Positions 8,130 through 17,949 of a stretch of DNA of 64,000 nt are shown here, piece after piece. The position numbers and the translations under genes were made by a program. The stretch lies in the NCBI GenBank assembly GCA_016716505.1, contig JADJWF010000002.1, positions 1-64,000 on the forward strand, written 5' to 3'. The notes under the pieces were generated by a model that worked only from the letters and a program-made list of their open reading frames with translations, ran no database searches and was not told the origin of the DNA. How positions within the stretch are numbered: position 1 is the stretch's first letter; every line of letters starts with the position of its first letter. This DNA is from Verrucomicrobiota bacterium. Its GTDB lineage: Bacteria > Verrucomicrobiota > Verrucomicrobiia > Limisphaerales > J093.

Positions 8130-10121
8130 TCACGGCTCCGGCCACAGACGGATCATGAACGCGCCGTGCCGGCCAATCCGGTCGCTCACCCGGGTCTGAA
8201 GGCGGCCGAGATCCACCTGCCGCCAGAGATCGCGAACCCTCCAAGTCCCGGCCAGTCCGAGTTGGTCCAGGGTGGCGGCCACGACCGTGGTCGTCTCCGC
8301 GCGGTTGAAGAGACCCACGGCCTTGCTGCCGTCTGCGAGGTCTTTGACCATCGCAAAGCTGGCGCCTGTCAGCGGCACGACCCGGGCGCACCGCCCCAGG
8401 GGGTCTTGATTGACTTCGATGACCTCGGCGTTGCACAGGACGTTGATCGTGAATTCGTCCAGCCGGCCCATGTCGCCGCTGAAAAAGAGCGGGGCCGCCA
8501 TCAGCGACCACAGCGACATGAACGAGTACTGTTCATTCGGCGTCAGCGGGCAGGGCTGGGGCAGCCCCATGCCGTGGGCGGCGCCGATGTATCCGATCTG
8601 GATGTAGTCGGGATCATTCCACGCGCCGGGCCTTTGCCACTCCGCGTGTTTCGCGTTGGCAAGCGCCACGTCGAAGATGCGGTCGAGTTCGAAGCCCAGG
8701 TCCCCCGCCGTGCGCCAGGAGTGCCCGCCCACCTCTGCGCCCCATTCCCAGACCTTGCCCATGCCGTACTGGCACAGGTTCAGGACGATGTCCCGCGATT
8801 GCTCCCGCAGCAGGCGGCCCATGAGGGCGTAGGGCTTCTTGAATTTCTCCAGTTCCGGCGCGGGGTCGTCCTTGGCGATGTCGCCGTAGGAACACCAGTC
8901 GTACTTGAGAAAGTCAAAACCCCAGTCGGCAAACGTTTTCGCGTCCTGAGCTTCGTGGCCGTAGCTGCCGGCGAATCCCCCACAAGTCAGGGGACCAGGC
9001 GAAGTGTAGATGCCCGCCTTCAAGCCCTTGCTGTGGATGTAGGCGGTCAGTGCCTTCATGTCCGGAAAATGTCCGTTGGGCCGGATTTCACCCTGCGCGT
9101 TGCGGAGCGCGCCCACGCGCAGTGGATCGGAGTGTTTCGGTGCGAACATCCAGCAGTCGTCAATGTTGACGTACTGGTAGCCCACGTCGGCCATGCCGCT
9201 GACCACCATCACATCGGCCGCTTCGCGCATGAGCCGGTCAGTGATGCGGTCGTAGTGGGTGTACCAGTGGTTCCAGCCCATCGGCGGTGTGAGGGCGAGC
9301 AGGTCGCCGGAGACAATCTTGAATCCGCGTTGCGCCGCACCGTGTTCGTTCGCGGCGCGGAACGTCACCTGGTACTCGCCGCGCGGCGGAGCCGTGCCCG
9401 TCACGATGCCCTCCTGGGCGTCCAACTGGAGGCCCGTGGGCAGGTCTTGCGCCGAGAACCGCATCGGCCGCTGGCCCTCGGTGGGAATGCGGTAGAGGAA
9501 CGGATTCCCCGGGCGGCAGCCATAGACCAAGGGGCCGTTGATCCGGGGTGCCGGGCCGGGCCTGGGCGTCAAAATCACTGGCGCCTCCGCTGGCACCGGG
9601 CGATCCATGGTCTGTGGCCGGGTACCGCTGACGAGGAACCGCGCGTCCGCCCAGTTCGCGTGATCGTAGTCCACCCCGTCGCCCGCGTCGGTCACTTGGA
9701 GAATCAGTGTCCGGGCTCCGCGCAGGTCGAGGTCCACCGCTTTGGCCGGGTCTCCCTGTTTCATCACGCCTGACTCCCACAACACCCGATCATCGGCGGT
9801 GACCTTGAACTCGACCGACGCGCGATCGCTGCCGGCGCTGTCGTCCACTCCCACGCTCGCTTGAAACCGGTCCGTGCCGCCGCCCAATTCGATCCACCAC
9901 GTGCTGTTCGCGTGCGTGCCGATCCCCCGCTCGTAAGCCTTGCCCGCGATGGAGAGCGGCTTTTCCCGCATGGACCGATCCACCTGCGGTCGTCCCCAGC
10001 TTTGCCTCACCTTGGTCAGATCGAGTGACGACAGGGGAACCACATCGGCGGCTGAGACGCTGGCAGCAAAGCAGAGAATGACGGTGGCGATCAGCCGGCG
10101 AATGGGGAACACAAGCGTCAT
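8130..10121 (-). CDS. Secreted GH27 alpha-galactosidase with N-terminal NPCBM domain
   Basis: Signal peptide at residues 1-24 (MTLVFPIRRLIATVILCFAA, ending SVSA). Residues about 25-165 form an NPCBM-type carbohydrate-binding domain (PLSIAGKAYERGIGTHA, VGVDDSAG). A short Ig-like region follows (LPTGLQLDAQEGIVTGTAP), then the GH27 barrel from about residue 267 (LALTPPMGWNHWYTHYDRI), with the strand FLKYDWCSYG holding the nucleophile Asp and NIDDCW in the substrate loop. A C-terminal beta domain ends the protein. Start ATG 10121 is chosen over 10163 because the signal peptide begins there. 663 residues. Likely releases terminal alpha-galactose from plant or algal polymers. Confidence 0.9.
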   Translation of the reverse strand: MTLVFPIRRLIATVILCFAASVSAADVVPLSSLDLTKVRQSWGRPQVDRSMREKPLSIAGKAYERGIGTHANSTWWIELGGGTDRFQASVGVDDSAGSDRASVEFKVTADDRVLWESGVMKQGDPAKAVDLDLRGARTLILQVTDAGDGVDYDHANWADARFLVSGTRPQTMDRPVPAEAPVILTPRPGPAPRINGPLVYGCRPGNPFLYRIPTEGQRPMRFSAQDLPTGLQLDAQEGIVTGTAPPRGEYQVTFRAANEHGAAQRGFKIVSGDLLALTPPMGWNHWYTHYDRITDRLMREAADVMVVSGMADVGYQYVNIDDCWMFAPKHSDPLRVGALRNAQGEIRPNGHFPDMKALTAYIHSKGLKAGIYTSPGPLTCGGFAGSYGHEAQDAKTFADWGFDFLKYDWCSYGDIAKDDPAPELEKFKKPYALMGRLLREQSRDIVLNLCQYGMGKVWEWGAEVGGHSWRTAGDLGFELDRIFDVALANAKHAEWQRPGAWNDPDYIQIGYIGAAHGMGLPQPCPLTPNEQYSFMSLWSLMAAPLFFSGDMGRLDEFTINVLCNAEVIEVNQDPLGRCARVVPLTGASFAMVKDLADGSKAVGLFNRAETTTVVAATLDQLGLAGTWRVRDLWRQVDLGRLQTRVSDRIGRHGAFMIRLWPEP

Positions 10122-10727
10122 GGCCGGCAACGTGGCGTCGGGCGGAAACCAGGAACATGACACGGGTCAACAAAGCGTCGCACGATCACCCGATGTTGAT
10201 CCGGTCGTTGAGATCGTTCCAGTGAGGCGACCCGGGGAAGGCGGCATTCGCACAGGTGTCGCAGCGGGAGAGGAATCGGTTGACAACGATGCCCGCAGGC
10301 GCGGCGGGTCACAAATCCCGGCTGGCCCGGGTGCAGGGCCGCGAATCTCGCCTTCAAGGCGGGATAACCCCTGCAACCCGTCTGGCCAGCGGCGGACCGG
10401 GCAGTGTGGGCTACCCGCCCGACGACCAGCGGCGAGGAACCTGAAGGCCAGTGTCCGGCTGCGGAACGTTCTCTCTCCTGGTCTGCTGACCAGTGCCAAC
10501 GCGGTTGAGCATGGACTGCGCGGCACCCAGCTCTTCCGCTGACCTGTCAGGGGGTTCAGGGCGTCGCGCGGGTGGGCAATGGAAGAGGCTCCCGTGGTGG
10601 GTGCCCGGCAGGCTGCGAACGGCGGAGAATTCATCCTTTCCCGGCACCGTATGTGCTGATACGGTCATACTGGGAAGGTAAGCTGCGCGATCCTTCCACG
10701 CCCGCAAACAACACGGAAGCAACTCGT
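10122..10727. other. Intergenic region, no confident gene
   Basis: This 606-base stretch lies between two divergently transcribed genes. A roughly 40-codon minus-strand frame near 10195-10310 has a CxxC pair and a hydrophilic tail ending NDLNDRINIG, and could be the tail of a lost small protein, but it has no good start codon. Nothing else stands out. Confidence 0.4.
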
Positions 10728-11852
10728 ATGAAAACCGGAATCCTTGGCTTGTCCGATACGGCGCGAAGGCGACCGCTTCGCCCCGCCGGGTTCACTCTTT
10801 GTGAATTGCTCGTCATCCTGGCAACGCTCGGCTTGCTGATGGCCCTGCTGCTGCCCAATCTGGTCCGGGCGAGCGGAACCGGACCGGACGCCAGTTGCCT
10901 CGACAATCTGCGCCGCCTCGGGCAGGCATGGTTGCTATACTCGACCGACTACCAGACCTATCTCCCGCCCAATCCCGACTCCGGAAGTTCCGCGCCGGGC
11001 ACCACCTGGGTACCCGGCAGCGCCGGGGTTCGCGGGGCCCATGAATTCAACCCGGACTTGCTCAGAAATACGAACTACTCCCTGGCACCCTACCTGGGCG
11101 GCGAAACCACCGTGTTTCACTGTCCCGCAGACCTACGTTCGGGGCGCTACCAAGGCACCGATCCAGCGCTCATCGGAACCATCGTCCCCGCAGCCCGCAG
11201 CTACTCCATGAACGGAGCCGTCGGCACCAACCCGTCGCAGCTCCGCGGGAAGGCGCCGGTGGATGGTGCATGGCTGGATGGGACTCACACGCACGTGGCC
11301 AATTCGCGCTGGTACACCTACGGGCGGACGGTGGACCTGATCGAGCCGGGCCCGGCCAACACCTTCGTCCTCCTCGATGAGGCGCCCGCCAGCCTCAACG
11401 ATGGCCACTTCGCGTGTGTGGGACCTTCCGCCAACCAGACCTACCGCATGATTGATTGGCCGGCCACCTACCACGGTGGCGGAGCGGGAATTCTTTTCGC
11501 GGACGGTCATGCGGAGATTCACCTCTGGCAGGATCCCCGGACCACGCTCAAGGGCTTTCCCTCGTCGCAGAACCAGCCGAACAATCCGGATATCGCCTGG
11601 CTCGCCAACCACGCCAGCGCGCTGATCACGGCGCCGGTGATGGTCAGGCCGGGGTTGAACGCGGAGGGTCAATTCGCCGTCACCGCCTCGACCCGCCGGA
11701 ATACCCGGTACGTGCTTGAGCGCGCGGAGGCCCTGGAAGATGCCCTGTGGCAGGAGGTGGCGTCCCTCCGCTCCACGAACGGCGGGGCGATGGTGTTCAC
11801 GGATCACACGGCGCCGGCAGCCCGCGGCTTCTATCGGGTCAGGGTACCCTAG
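10728..11852 (+). CDS. Prepilin-type N-terminal cleavage/methylation domain protein
   Basis: Probably a pseudopilin-like surface or secretion protein. A short basic leader is followed by GFTLCELLVILATLG, the type IV prepilin cleavage motif (Gly, Phe at +1, Glu at +5) and hydrophobic helix. The rest matches the architecture common in verrucomicrobia and planctomycetes: a cysteine-containing N-terminal region (CLDNLRRLGQAWLLYSTDY), a conserved HCPAD strand and the C-terminal H-x-GGG-ILFADGH motif. About 90 further residues end in a beta strand (GFYRVRVP). The ATG at 10728 is used because upstream codons are not family-like. 374 residues. Its pilus or secretion machinery is not in the window. 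Confidence 0.85.
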   Translation: MKTGILGLSDTARRRPLRPAGFTLCELLVILATLGLLMALLLPNLVRASGTGPDASCLDNLRRLGQAWLLYSTDYQTYLPPNPDSGSSAPGTTWVPGSAGVRGAHEFNPDLLRNTNYSLAPYLGGETTVFHCPADLRSGRYQGTDPALIGTIVPAARSYSMNGAVGTNPSQLRGKAPVDGAWLDGTHTHVANSRWYTYGRTVDLIEPGPANTFVLLDEAPASLNDGHFACVGPSANQTYRMIDWPATYHGGGAGILFADGHAEIHLWQDPRTTLKGFPSSQNQPNNPDIAWLANHASALITAPVMVRPGLNAEGQFAVTASTRRNTRYVLERAEALEDALWQEVASLRSTNGGAMVFTDHTAPAARGFYRVRVP

Positions 11853-12244
11853 CCCCGGCTCGCCCGTTTTGAGACTCTTCCCGCTTGTTTCGCGACGGAC
11901 AACGTTGGAAGCACTGATCCGCTGAAGGCTCCCGCACCCACTCCGGCAGCCGCTCGACCGAGGCCGGCGTGCCATTGCTGGGCACCGAAAAGCGATGCGG
12001 AGTTCATGCACCGACTCCGCTGTCCGGTAAGCGTCCGCCGTTGCGACATCGCAAACAGGGCCAGCGACCGGAGCGCGTGACGGGAGCAGCGGCAGCCTGC
12101 GGTACAAGTCGCCGGGTTTGAATGGGCAGCCGCCAGCAGCGGGTCCCTTAACGTCCCGCTTGGAGACCGTGGGACGATTCGTTAGCCTTCCGCAGCGGCG
12201 GGGAGCGTTTCCGCGCCGCGTCACAGCATCTATCCCGACTCATC
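11853..12244. other. Intergenic region with a 17-base direct repeat copy
   Basis: No gene is seen. At 12105-12121 it holds CAAGTCGCCGGGTTTGA, which recurs exactly at 51862-51878, in both cases on the plus strand and upstream of a plus-strand gene. The meaning is unknown; the copy here is 123 bases ahead of the oxidoreductase start. Confidence 0.5.
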
Positions 12245-13357
12245 ATGACCAAGACGCTCAACCGTCGCACGTTCCTGAAAACCGCCGCCGCCGGGACCGC
12301 CGTCGCCATCGCGCCGCGCCCTCTGCTCGCCGCTGCCCCCGACAAAGTGACCCTGGCGTTCGTCGGCTGCGCGCACATCCACACGCCGGGATTTGTGAGC
12401 CTGCTCAAGGGCCGGCCGGATGTCGCGGTGAAATACGCCTGGGACCCCGACCGCCGCCGCGCCGAGCACTGGGCCCGACAGCTCGGTTGCGCGGTGGCCG
12501 GCGAGACAAACGCGATCTGGTCCGACCGCGAGGTGACGGGCGTCGTGATCTGCTCGGAGACGGCCCGCCACGCCGAACTGGTCGCCGCCGCTGCCAAGGC
12601 GGGCAAGCACCTGTTCGTGGAGAAGCCGCTGGGCATTACCGCCAAAGAAAGCCTGGCGATGGCCAGGGCGATCGAAGCCGCCGGACTCCTTTTCACCACC
12701 GGTTACTTCATGCGCACCGACCCGAAGCACCTGTTCCTGAAAGACCAAATCGCCCGCGGCGCGCTGGGCCGGATCACCCGTGCCTGCGCGTGGAATTGCC
12801 ACAGCGGCTCGCTGGGGGGCTGGTTTGACAGCAAACCCAACGACGTGCCCAACGACTGGCGCTGGATGGCCGACCCGAAGCTCGCCGGCGTCGGGGCGTT
12901 CGGGGACCTTGGCACGCACTCGCTCGACATCCTGATGTGGCTGCTCGGCGGCGTGGACGCGGTGGCCGCCGACATCCGCACCATCACCGGCCGTTACGGC
13001 CCGGACTGTGACGAAACCGGGCTCGCCCAGATCAAATTCAAGAGCGGCGTCATGGGATCACTCGCCGCCGGTTGGGTGGACGTGGCGAACCCGGTCACGC
13101 TGGAGATCAGCGGCACCGAGGGCCACGCGGTGATCTTCCGCGACCAGCTCTACCTGCAAACCACGGACCGCAAGGATCCGCAACCGGTCACAAGCCTCCC
13201 CGCCGCGCCCCAATTGCCACTGCATCAATTCGTGGATGCGATCCGCGGCAAGCCCGGTCAACCCCTGGTAACTCCGACCGAGGCCGCCGCGCGCGTGGTG
13301 GTCATGGAAGGCATGTATCGCTCGAGCAAGAGCGGCAAGTGGACCAGAGTTGGCTGA
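12245..13357 (+). CDS. Gfo/Idh/MocA-family oxidoreductase with Tat signal
   Basis: NAD(P)-dependent sugar dehydrogenase-like protein exported folded. The N-terminus has a twin-arginine motif (NRRTFLKTAAAG) and an alanine-rich h-region ending near residue 32. The Rossmann fold starts at VTLAFVGCAHIHTPGF; the variant of the usual GxGxxG is notable. The conserved EKP motif (HLFVEKPLGI) and the C-terminal beta-sheet domain follow (GVGAFGDLGTHSLDILMWLLGG). 370 residues. Tat-exported Gfo/Idh proteins are common in this phylum and usually act on sugars or sugar acids; the substrate here is unknown. It stands alone ahead of the reductase gene at 13551. Confidence 0.87.
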   Translation: MTKTLNRRTFLKTAAAGTAVAIAPRPLLAAAPDKVTLAFVGCAHIHTPGFVSLLKGRPDVAVKYAWDPDRRRAEHWARQLGCAVAGETNAIWSDREVTGVVICSETARHAELVAAAAKAGKHLFVEKPLGITAKESLAMARAIEAAGLLFTTGYFMRTDPKHLFLKDQIARGALGRITRACAWNCHSGSLGGWFDSKPNDVPNDWRWMADPKLAGVGAFGDLGTHSLDILMWLLGGVDAVAADIRTITGRYGPDCDETGLAQIKFKSGVMGSLAAGWVDVANPVTLEISGTEGHAVIFRDQLYLQTTDRKDPQPVTSLPAAPQLPLHQFVDAIRGKPGQPLVTPTEAAARVVVMEGMYRSSKSGKWTRVG

Positions 13358-13550
13358 ATCGCTGTCCGGCAACGGAACCCGGCACAGACGGTGGGCGACA
13401 CACTTCAAGGGCGGTTCTGCCCCAGGCGGCAAACGCGATTCCCGCTCGCGTCACGCGATCGCGGCGAAGAATTTCCGGCGCCTCGCCACCGGCTGACCGT
13501 TTAGCCGGACGCCATCCTCGACCGAACGTTGCTCGATCCACCTGTAGCCC

Positions 13551-14153
13551 ATGAACATCTCGCTCATCCTCGCCTCTCCGAAGGCCGGCTCGTTCAACCA
13601 CGCCATCGCCCACACCGTTCGCGAAACCCTTTGCGCGCTGGGGCACGAGGTGGCCTTCCACGACTTGTATGCCGAGGGATTCGACCCGATCTACACGGAG
13701 GCCGAGCTCGCCCGCGATGCGACGCTGCCGGCTCCCCTGGAGAGCGCCATCGCGGAGACCTGTGCCGCCGACGGCCTCATCTTCGTGCATCCGAACTATT
13801 GGAGCCGCCCCCCCGCGATGCTGTGCGGTTGGGTGGACCGCGTCTTGCGACCGGGCCGCGCCTACCGGTTTGTCCCCGACGGCAAAGGCGGCGCGCGGCC
13901 GGAGGGCCTGTTGAAGGCCCGCGTGGGCATGGTCTTCAACACCGCCAACACCCCCCAGGAAAAGGAAGAGGCACTCTTCGGCGATCCGCTGGAGGTTCAC
14001 TGGCGCAAGGTGGTGTTTGGCCTGTGTGGCGTGCCGACCGTGTACCGGCGTAACTTTTCCCCGATCATCACCAGCAGCCCAGAACAGCGGGCCGCCTGGC
14101 TGCGTGAGGCGGCGGCAGCGGCGGAAAAGCACTTTGCGCTCGAAACCGAATGA
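13551..14153 (+). CDS. Flavodoxin-like NAD(P)H oxidoreductase (NQO/KefF type)
   Basis: Predicted FMN/FAD quinone or nitro reductase, cytosolic. N-terminal ISLILASPKAGSFNHAIA is the phosphate-binding loop of the flavodoxin_2 family, and FVHPNYWSRPPAMLCGWVDRVL is the conserved central flavin-site segment. 200 residues, full length. The stop overlaps the start of the PIG-L-type deacetylase by four bases (ATGA), so the two are translationally coupled. The physiological substrate is not evident. Confidence 0.83.
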   Translation: MNISLILASPKAGSFNHAIAHTVRETLCALGHEVAFHDLYAEGFDPIYTEAELARDATLPAPLESAIAETCAADGLIFVHPNYWSRPPAMLCGWVDRVLRPGRAYRFVPDGKGGARPEGLLKARVGMVFNTANTPQEKEEALFGDPLEVHWRKVVFGLCGVPTVYRRNFSPIITSSPEQRAAWLREAAAAAEKHFALETE

Positions 14154-15049
14154 AACGCCCCCTGCGAGCCCTCTTCATCCACGCCCATTTCGATGACTAC
14201 GAGTTCACCGCCGCGGGCACGTTCGAACTCTGGCGACGCCGGCTGGGCCACGACTTTCGCGCCCGGGTCATCGTCTGCACCGATGGCGCCGCCGGGCATC
14301 ACTTCCGCACCCGGGAAGAAACCGCCCGCCTCCGCCTGGCGGAACAACGCGAGTCGGCGCAACGCGGTCGTTACGAGTTCGAACTGCTGAGACTGCCCAA
14401 CGGCGCCGTTCCGCGGGAGGCGTGCCTGCAACTGACCCCGCATTTTCTGGCCGCCATGTGGAAGGCCATCCGCGATTTCGAACCCGATTATCTGTTCTGC
14501 CCTCCCCTGCCCGCGGACCCGCTCGCCGGCGTCCACGTGGACCATCTCGTGGTGGCCGAGGCCGTCCGCCGCGTCGCCTACATGATCAATGTGCCGCATG
14601 CGTTCACGCCGGAATACCCGGCGGATGAAACCCGCTCGGAGCCGCGGCAGACGCCCGTGATCATCGCCACCTACGACGGCTACATGTTTGGCGGCAATAC
14701 CCACGACCTGGCGGTGGACGTGGAACCCGCGTTCGAGGACATCGCGGCCATGACCTGGTGCCACCAATCGCAGATCAAGGAGTGGCTCCCCTGGGTCGGG
14801 CGTCACCAGATGAATGCCCCGCAGGATTTCGCGGAATGGCGCCGCACGCTCCGACACCGTTTTGACCGGAAGAACCGCGAACTGGGCATCGCGCCGCCGC
14901 ACGCGCGCGAGGTGTTCACCGTAACCGCCTGGGGCGAAATCCCCTCGTTTGAGCAACTGATCGCTGACTTCCCCGCCTTGGACCCCGCGGCCAGCCAGCT
15001 CGACTCCTTGCGCGAGCGGCTGGCGAAGTGGCGGGGACGGGAGAATTGA
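14150..15049 (+). CDS. PIG-L family deacetylase
   Basis: Zinc-dependent N-deacetylase of the PIG-L/LmbE fold. The usual AHPDDE metal motif appears near residue 12 as HAHFDDYE, keeping the His and the two Asp but with Phe in place of Pro. The distal metal ligand region is VHVDHLVVAEAV (residues about 128-139), matching HxxH. 299 residues, longer than the classic 230. Coupled by a four-base overlap to the flavodoxin-like reductase. Substrate unknown; family members act on N-acetylglucosamine-containing lipids, bacillithiol or mycothiol precursors, or antibiotics. Confidence 0.82.
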   Translation: MKRPLRALFIHAHFDDYEFTAAGTFELWRRRLGHDFRARVIVCTDGAAGHHFRTREETARLRLAEQRESAQRGRYEFELLRLPNGAVPREACLQLTPHFLAAMWKAIRDFEPDYLFCPPLPADPLAGVHVDHLVVAEAVRRVAYMINVPHAFTPEYPADETRSEPRQTPVIIATYDGYMFGGNTHDLAVDVEPAFEDIAAMTWCHQSQIKEWLPWVGRHQMNAPQDFAEWRRTLRHRFDRKNRELGIAPPHAREVFTVTAWGEIPSFEQLIADFPALDPAASQLDSLRERLAKWRGREN

Positions 15050-15079
15050 CGCCGGGGGCAGCGATCGTCGGCCGAGGCT

Positions 15080-16780
15080 CTACTTGCCGCTGAGGTTCTG
15101 CAACAAAGCGGCGGCATGTTGTCTCGCGGCCTTGCTCTGCCCACCCAACATCCGCGCGATTTCGGTCACCCGGTCCGGCCCCTCGATGAGCCGCATCTTC
15201 GATACCGACCGTCCGGCCTCGACCTCCTTCTCCACCACGAAATGCGCCCCGGCGGCAGCCGCCACCTGGGGCAGATGCGTGATGCAGAACACCTGCCGCC
15301 GCCGCGCGATCTGGCGCATCTTGTCGCCCACGGCGTGGGCGGTCTCGCCGCCCACGTTGGCGTCCACCTCGTCGAAGACCAGCACCGGCACCTGGTCCTC
15401 CGCAGCCAGCACGGTCTTGACCGCCAACATCACGCGCGCCATCTCGCCCGAAGAAGCAATGGCCCGGAGCGCCCGTGGCGGCTCGCCGGGATTGGGCGCA
15501 AACAAAAACTCCACCGTGTCCAAGCCACCGCGCGGCAACCACGCCATCCCCTCCCCTGCCCGTCCGCCGCGGGTCAAACTCTCGATCCCGACTTGAAAGT
15601 CGCTCTGACGGAACCCCAGTTCGGTCAACTGCCGGCGGATGGCCTGCGCGAGCTTCGGCGCCGCCGCCTTCCGCGCTTTTGTCAATCGTTCGCCCTGCGC
15701 CCAGAGCTCGTCCTCCACGGCAGCCAGTTCGGCGTTCAGCCGCGCCAGTTCTGCGTCACGACTTTCCAACTGGCGCAGCCTCGAGGCGGCATCCTCCCCA
15801 AAGCGAATCACGTCGCCCAGGGACGGACCATATTTGCGCTTGAGCGACTGTAGGACATTCAGCCGTTCCTCGAGCTGTTGCAGCCGGTCGGGATCCAGGT
15901 CCACCCGGTCGAGGTAATGATCCAACTCGGTTTGCAGTTCCCGGACGATTGTCATCGCCTGTGCGTGCAGTTCCGTCAGGGACGCGGCCCCGGCATCAAG
16001 ACGGCGCAGTTCTTGCAAGCAGCGCCCGACGACGCCCAACTCGTTGAGCACCGACGATTCGTCGCCGGACACGACCGCCAGCGCGGACTGGGCCAGTTCC
16101 AGCAGCCGGGCCGCATTGCTGACCCGCTGGTGTTCCTGCTCCACCGACACGTCCTCGTCCGCCACCAGGCGAGCCGTCGCGATTTCATTCACTTGGAAAC
16201 GCAACAGGTCCAGTTGCTGGGCGTAGGTGCGCTCGTCCACCACCAGTGCGGCCTTGGCAGACTCGATTTCTCCCCGTCGGTGGACCAGCGCATCGTACTT
16301 CGCGACCTCGGATTCCAGCCGGGCAAACGCGTCGAGCAGGTCGCGTTGCCGCGTCGGTTGCAGGAGCGACTGGTGGTCGTGCGGCCCGTGGATGTCCACC
16401 AACCAGTCTCCCACCTCTGCAAGCACTGCCAGGGTGGTCGGCGTGCCGTTGATGAACTGGCGGTTGGTCCCGACTGCCGTGAACGTTCGCTTGAGCAGAA
16501 GCTGGTGGTCCTCGCATGGCTCGATGCCGTTCGCCTCCAGCACCTCGGTGATCCGCGGCCCCAGACGAGCGACATCAAACACGGCCTCGACGGAGCAGGC
16601 CTCCGCACCGCTGCGGATCAAGGTCCGGTCCGCCCGCTCGCCGAGGACGAGATTGAGCGCCCCCAGGATGATGGACTTGCCCGCGCCGGTCTCGCCCGTG
16701 ACCACCACCAAACCCGGCGGCACCTCGATGGTCAATTCCGCCACGAGGGCCAGATTCCGGACGCGCAAGGTGGTCAACAT
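15080..16780 (-). CDS. recN: DNA repair protein RecN
   Basis: SMC-like ATPase acting early at double-strand breaks. Walker A is GETGAGKS near residues 30-37 after an N-terminal beta strand (LTTLRVRNLALVAELTIEV). The long central region is heptad-rich coiled coil. The C-terminal half carries the ABC signature area (RAIASSGEMARVMLAVKTVL) and Walker B (VLVFDEVDANVGG), then HLPQVAA. Start ATG at 16780; an in-frame extension to 16954 has no family similarity. 566 residues, normal. No LexA-type box was identified upstream. Confidence 0.95.
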   Translation of the reverse strand: MLTTLRVRNLALVAELTIEVPPGLVVVTGETGAGKSIILGALNLVLGERADRTLIRSGAEACSVEAVFDVARLGPRITEVLEANGIEPCEDHQLLLKRTFTAVGTNRQFINGTPTTLAVLAEVGDWLVDIHGPHDHQSLLQPTRQRDLLDAFARLESEVAKYDALVHRRGEIESAKAALVVDERTYAQQLDLLRFQVNEIATARLVADEDVSVEQEHQRVSNAARLLELAQSALAVVSGDESSVLNELGVVGRCLQELRRLDAGAASLTELHAQAMTIVRELQTELDHYLDRVDLDPDRLQQLEERLNVLQSLKRKYGPSLGDVIRFGEDAASRLRQLESRDAELARLNAELAAVEDELWAQGERLTKARKAAAPKLAQAIRRQLTELGFRQSDFQVGIESLTRGGRAGEGMAWLPRGGLDTVEFLFAPNPGEPPRALRAIASSGEMARVMLAVKTVLAAEDQVPVLVFDEVDANVGGETAHAVGDKMRQIARRRQVFCITHLPQVAAAAGAHFVVEKEVEAGRSVSKMRLIEGPDRVTEIARMLGGQSKAARQHAAALLQNLSGK

Positions 16781-16899
16781 GGTCGCGAGATGACGCCGGC
16801 AACTCTGAACCCCACTCGCAGGCCGGGCAAAATGAAAGTGGACACCGACCGCGGAGCCCGGTTGCCAACCGACCACTGGCGGGGAATGCTCGGCACCGC

Positions 16900-17898
16900 A
16901 TGGGACGCACCGCGACCAACGAACACACCGGGGCTGGCTCACCCGCGCCAGCAACGGACCCGCCGCGCGATCCGCACATCGAAACCTTCCTCCAACACCT
17001 TGCCACGGACCGGGGCGCCTCCCTCTACACCCAGCGCAATTACCGGCAGGCGCTGACCGCGTTCGCGGACTGGCATCAGCGCGAGCGCGGGACCGCAGCA
17101 GCCTGGGCGGATCTCCAGCGGGACGATTTCCGGGCGTACCTGCGCAGCCTTGGACGAGCGGGGCTCGGGCGGGCGGCCATTCACCTCCGCTTTAGCGCCC
17201 TGCGCACGTTCTATCGCTATCTGGTGCGGCGCGGCCTGGTCGAGAGCTCGCCCATCAAGCAAATCGCCCTTCCCAAGCCGGAAAAGCGCCTGCCCAAGTT
17301 TCTCACCGGCGACCAAATCACCGCCCTGCTGGCCGCGCCGATGCGAGAACTCGAATCGCTGCGAGGAGCCGGTAAGGCGAGCGCCGCCGTCACCGCCGAT
17401 CTGCTCCGCGACGCCGCGATTCTCGAACTCCTCTACTCGTGCGGACTGCGAATCAGCGAGCTCTGCGGTCTGAAAGCCGAAGACCTCGACTGGAACGAGC
17501 AACTCGTGCGGGTGCGCGGCAAGGGGAACAAGGAGCGACTGGCCCCCATCGGCGCTCCCGCGCTCGAGGCACTCCGGCTGTATTGGAGCCATCTCTCCCA
17601 GCCACCGGGCGCAGGAATGCCGGCCTTCCTGGCGGCCCCCCACCGCCCAGACCCCGTGTCACCGCGCGTGGTGCAACTGCGGTTGAAGCGCTACCTCGCG
17701 GCGGCGGGACTCGATCCGCACCTCACCCCCCACAAGCTGCGGCACAGCTTTGCCACGCACCTCCTCGACGCCGGGGCCGACCTCCGGAGTGTCCAGGAAC
17801 TGCTGGGACACGCCCATCTGGCGACGACCCAGGTGTACACTCACCTGACCACCGAACGGCTCAAACGGGTGTACGACAAAACCCACCCGCGCGCCTGA
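16900..17898 (+). CDS. xerC: Tyrosine recombinase XerC/XerD
   Basis: Site-specific recombinase that resolves chromosome dimers at dif. N-terminal SAM-like core-binding domain (TLYTQRNYRQAL-like region near residue 45), then the catalytic domain with Arg in CGLRISELCGL, the beta-strand Lys in RGKGNKER, HxxR in HKLRHSFATHLL, and the nucleophile Tyr in TTQVYTHLT. 332 residues with about 25 extra N-terminal residues rich in Ala/Pro. XerC and XerD cannot be separated with certainty by eye. It lies between recN and murJ and not beside integrase cargo, which favours a housekeeping role over a mobile-element integrase. Confidence 0.88.
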   Translation: MGRTATNEHTGAGSPAPATDPPRDPHIETFLQHLATDRGASLYTQRNYRQALTAFADWHQRERGTAAAWADLQRDDFRAYLRSLGRAGLGRAAIHLRFSALRTFYRYLVRRGLVESSPIKQIALPKPEKRLPKFLTGDQITALLAAPMRELESLRGAGKASAAVTADLLRDAAILELLYSCGLRISELCGLKAEDLDWNEQLVRVRGKGNKERLAPIGAPALEALRLYWSHLSQPPGAGMPAFLAAPHRPDPVSPRVVQLRLKRYLAAAGLDPHLTPHKLRHSFATHLLDAGADLRSVQELLGHAHLATTQVYTHLTTERLKRVYDKTHPRA

Positions 17899-17906
17899 TC
17901 CCGATT

Positions 17907-17928
17907 GGCCGCCGATCGCGGGGCGGCC
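17907..17928. terminator. Possible hairpin between convergent xerC and murJ
   Basis: GGCCGCC at 17907-17913 pairs with GGCGGCC at 17922-17928 across an eight-base loop. It sits in the 50-base gap where the two genes converge. There is no good T-tract on either side, so termination activity is only a guess. Confidence 0.3.
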
Positions 17929-17949
17929 TTCCTCGCGGTTGGCCACCCT

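Noticed and set aside
8127..9773. Long open frame on the plus strand opposite the alpha-galactosidase
   Set aside because: High GC at third positions leaves the antisense frame open; its sequence has no domain-like content, while the minus strand has full GH27 motifs.
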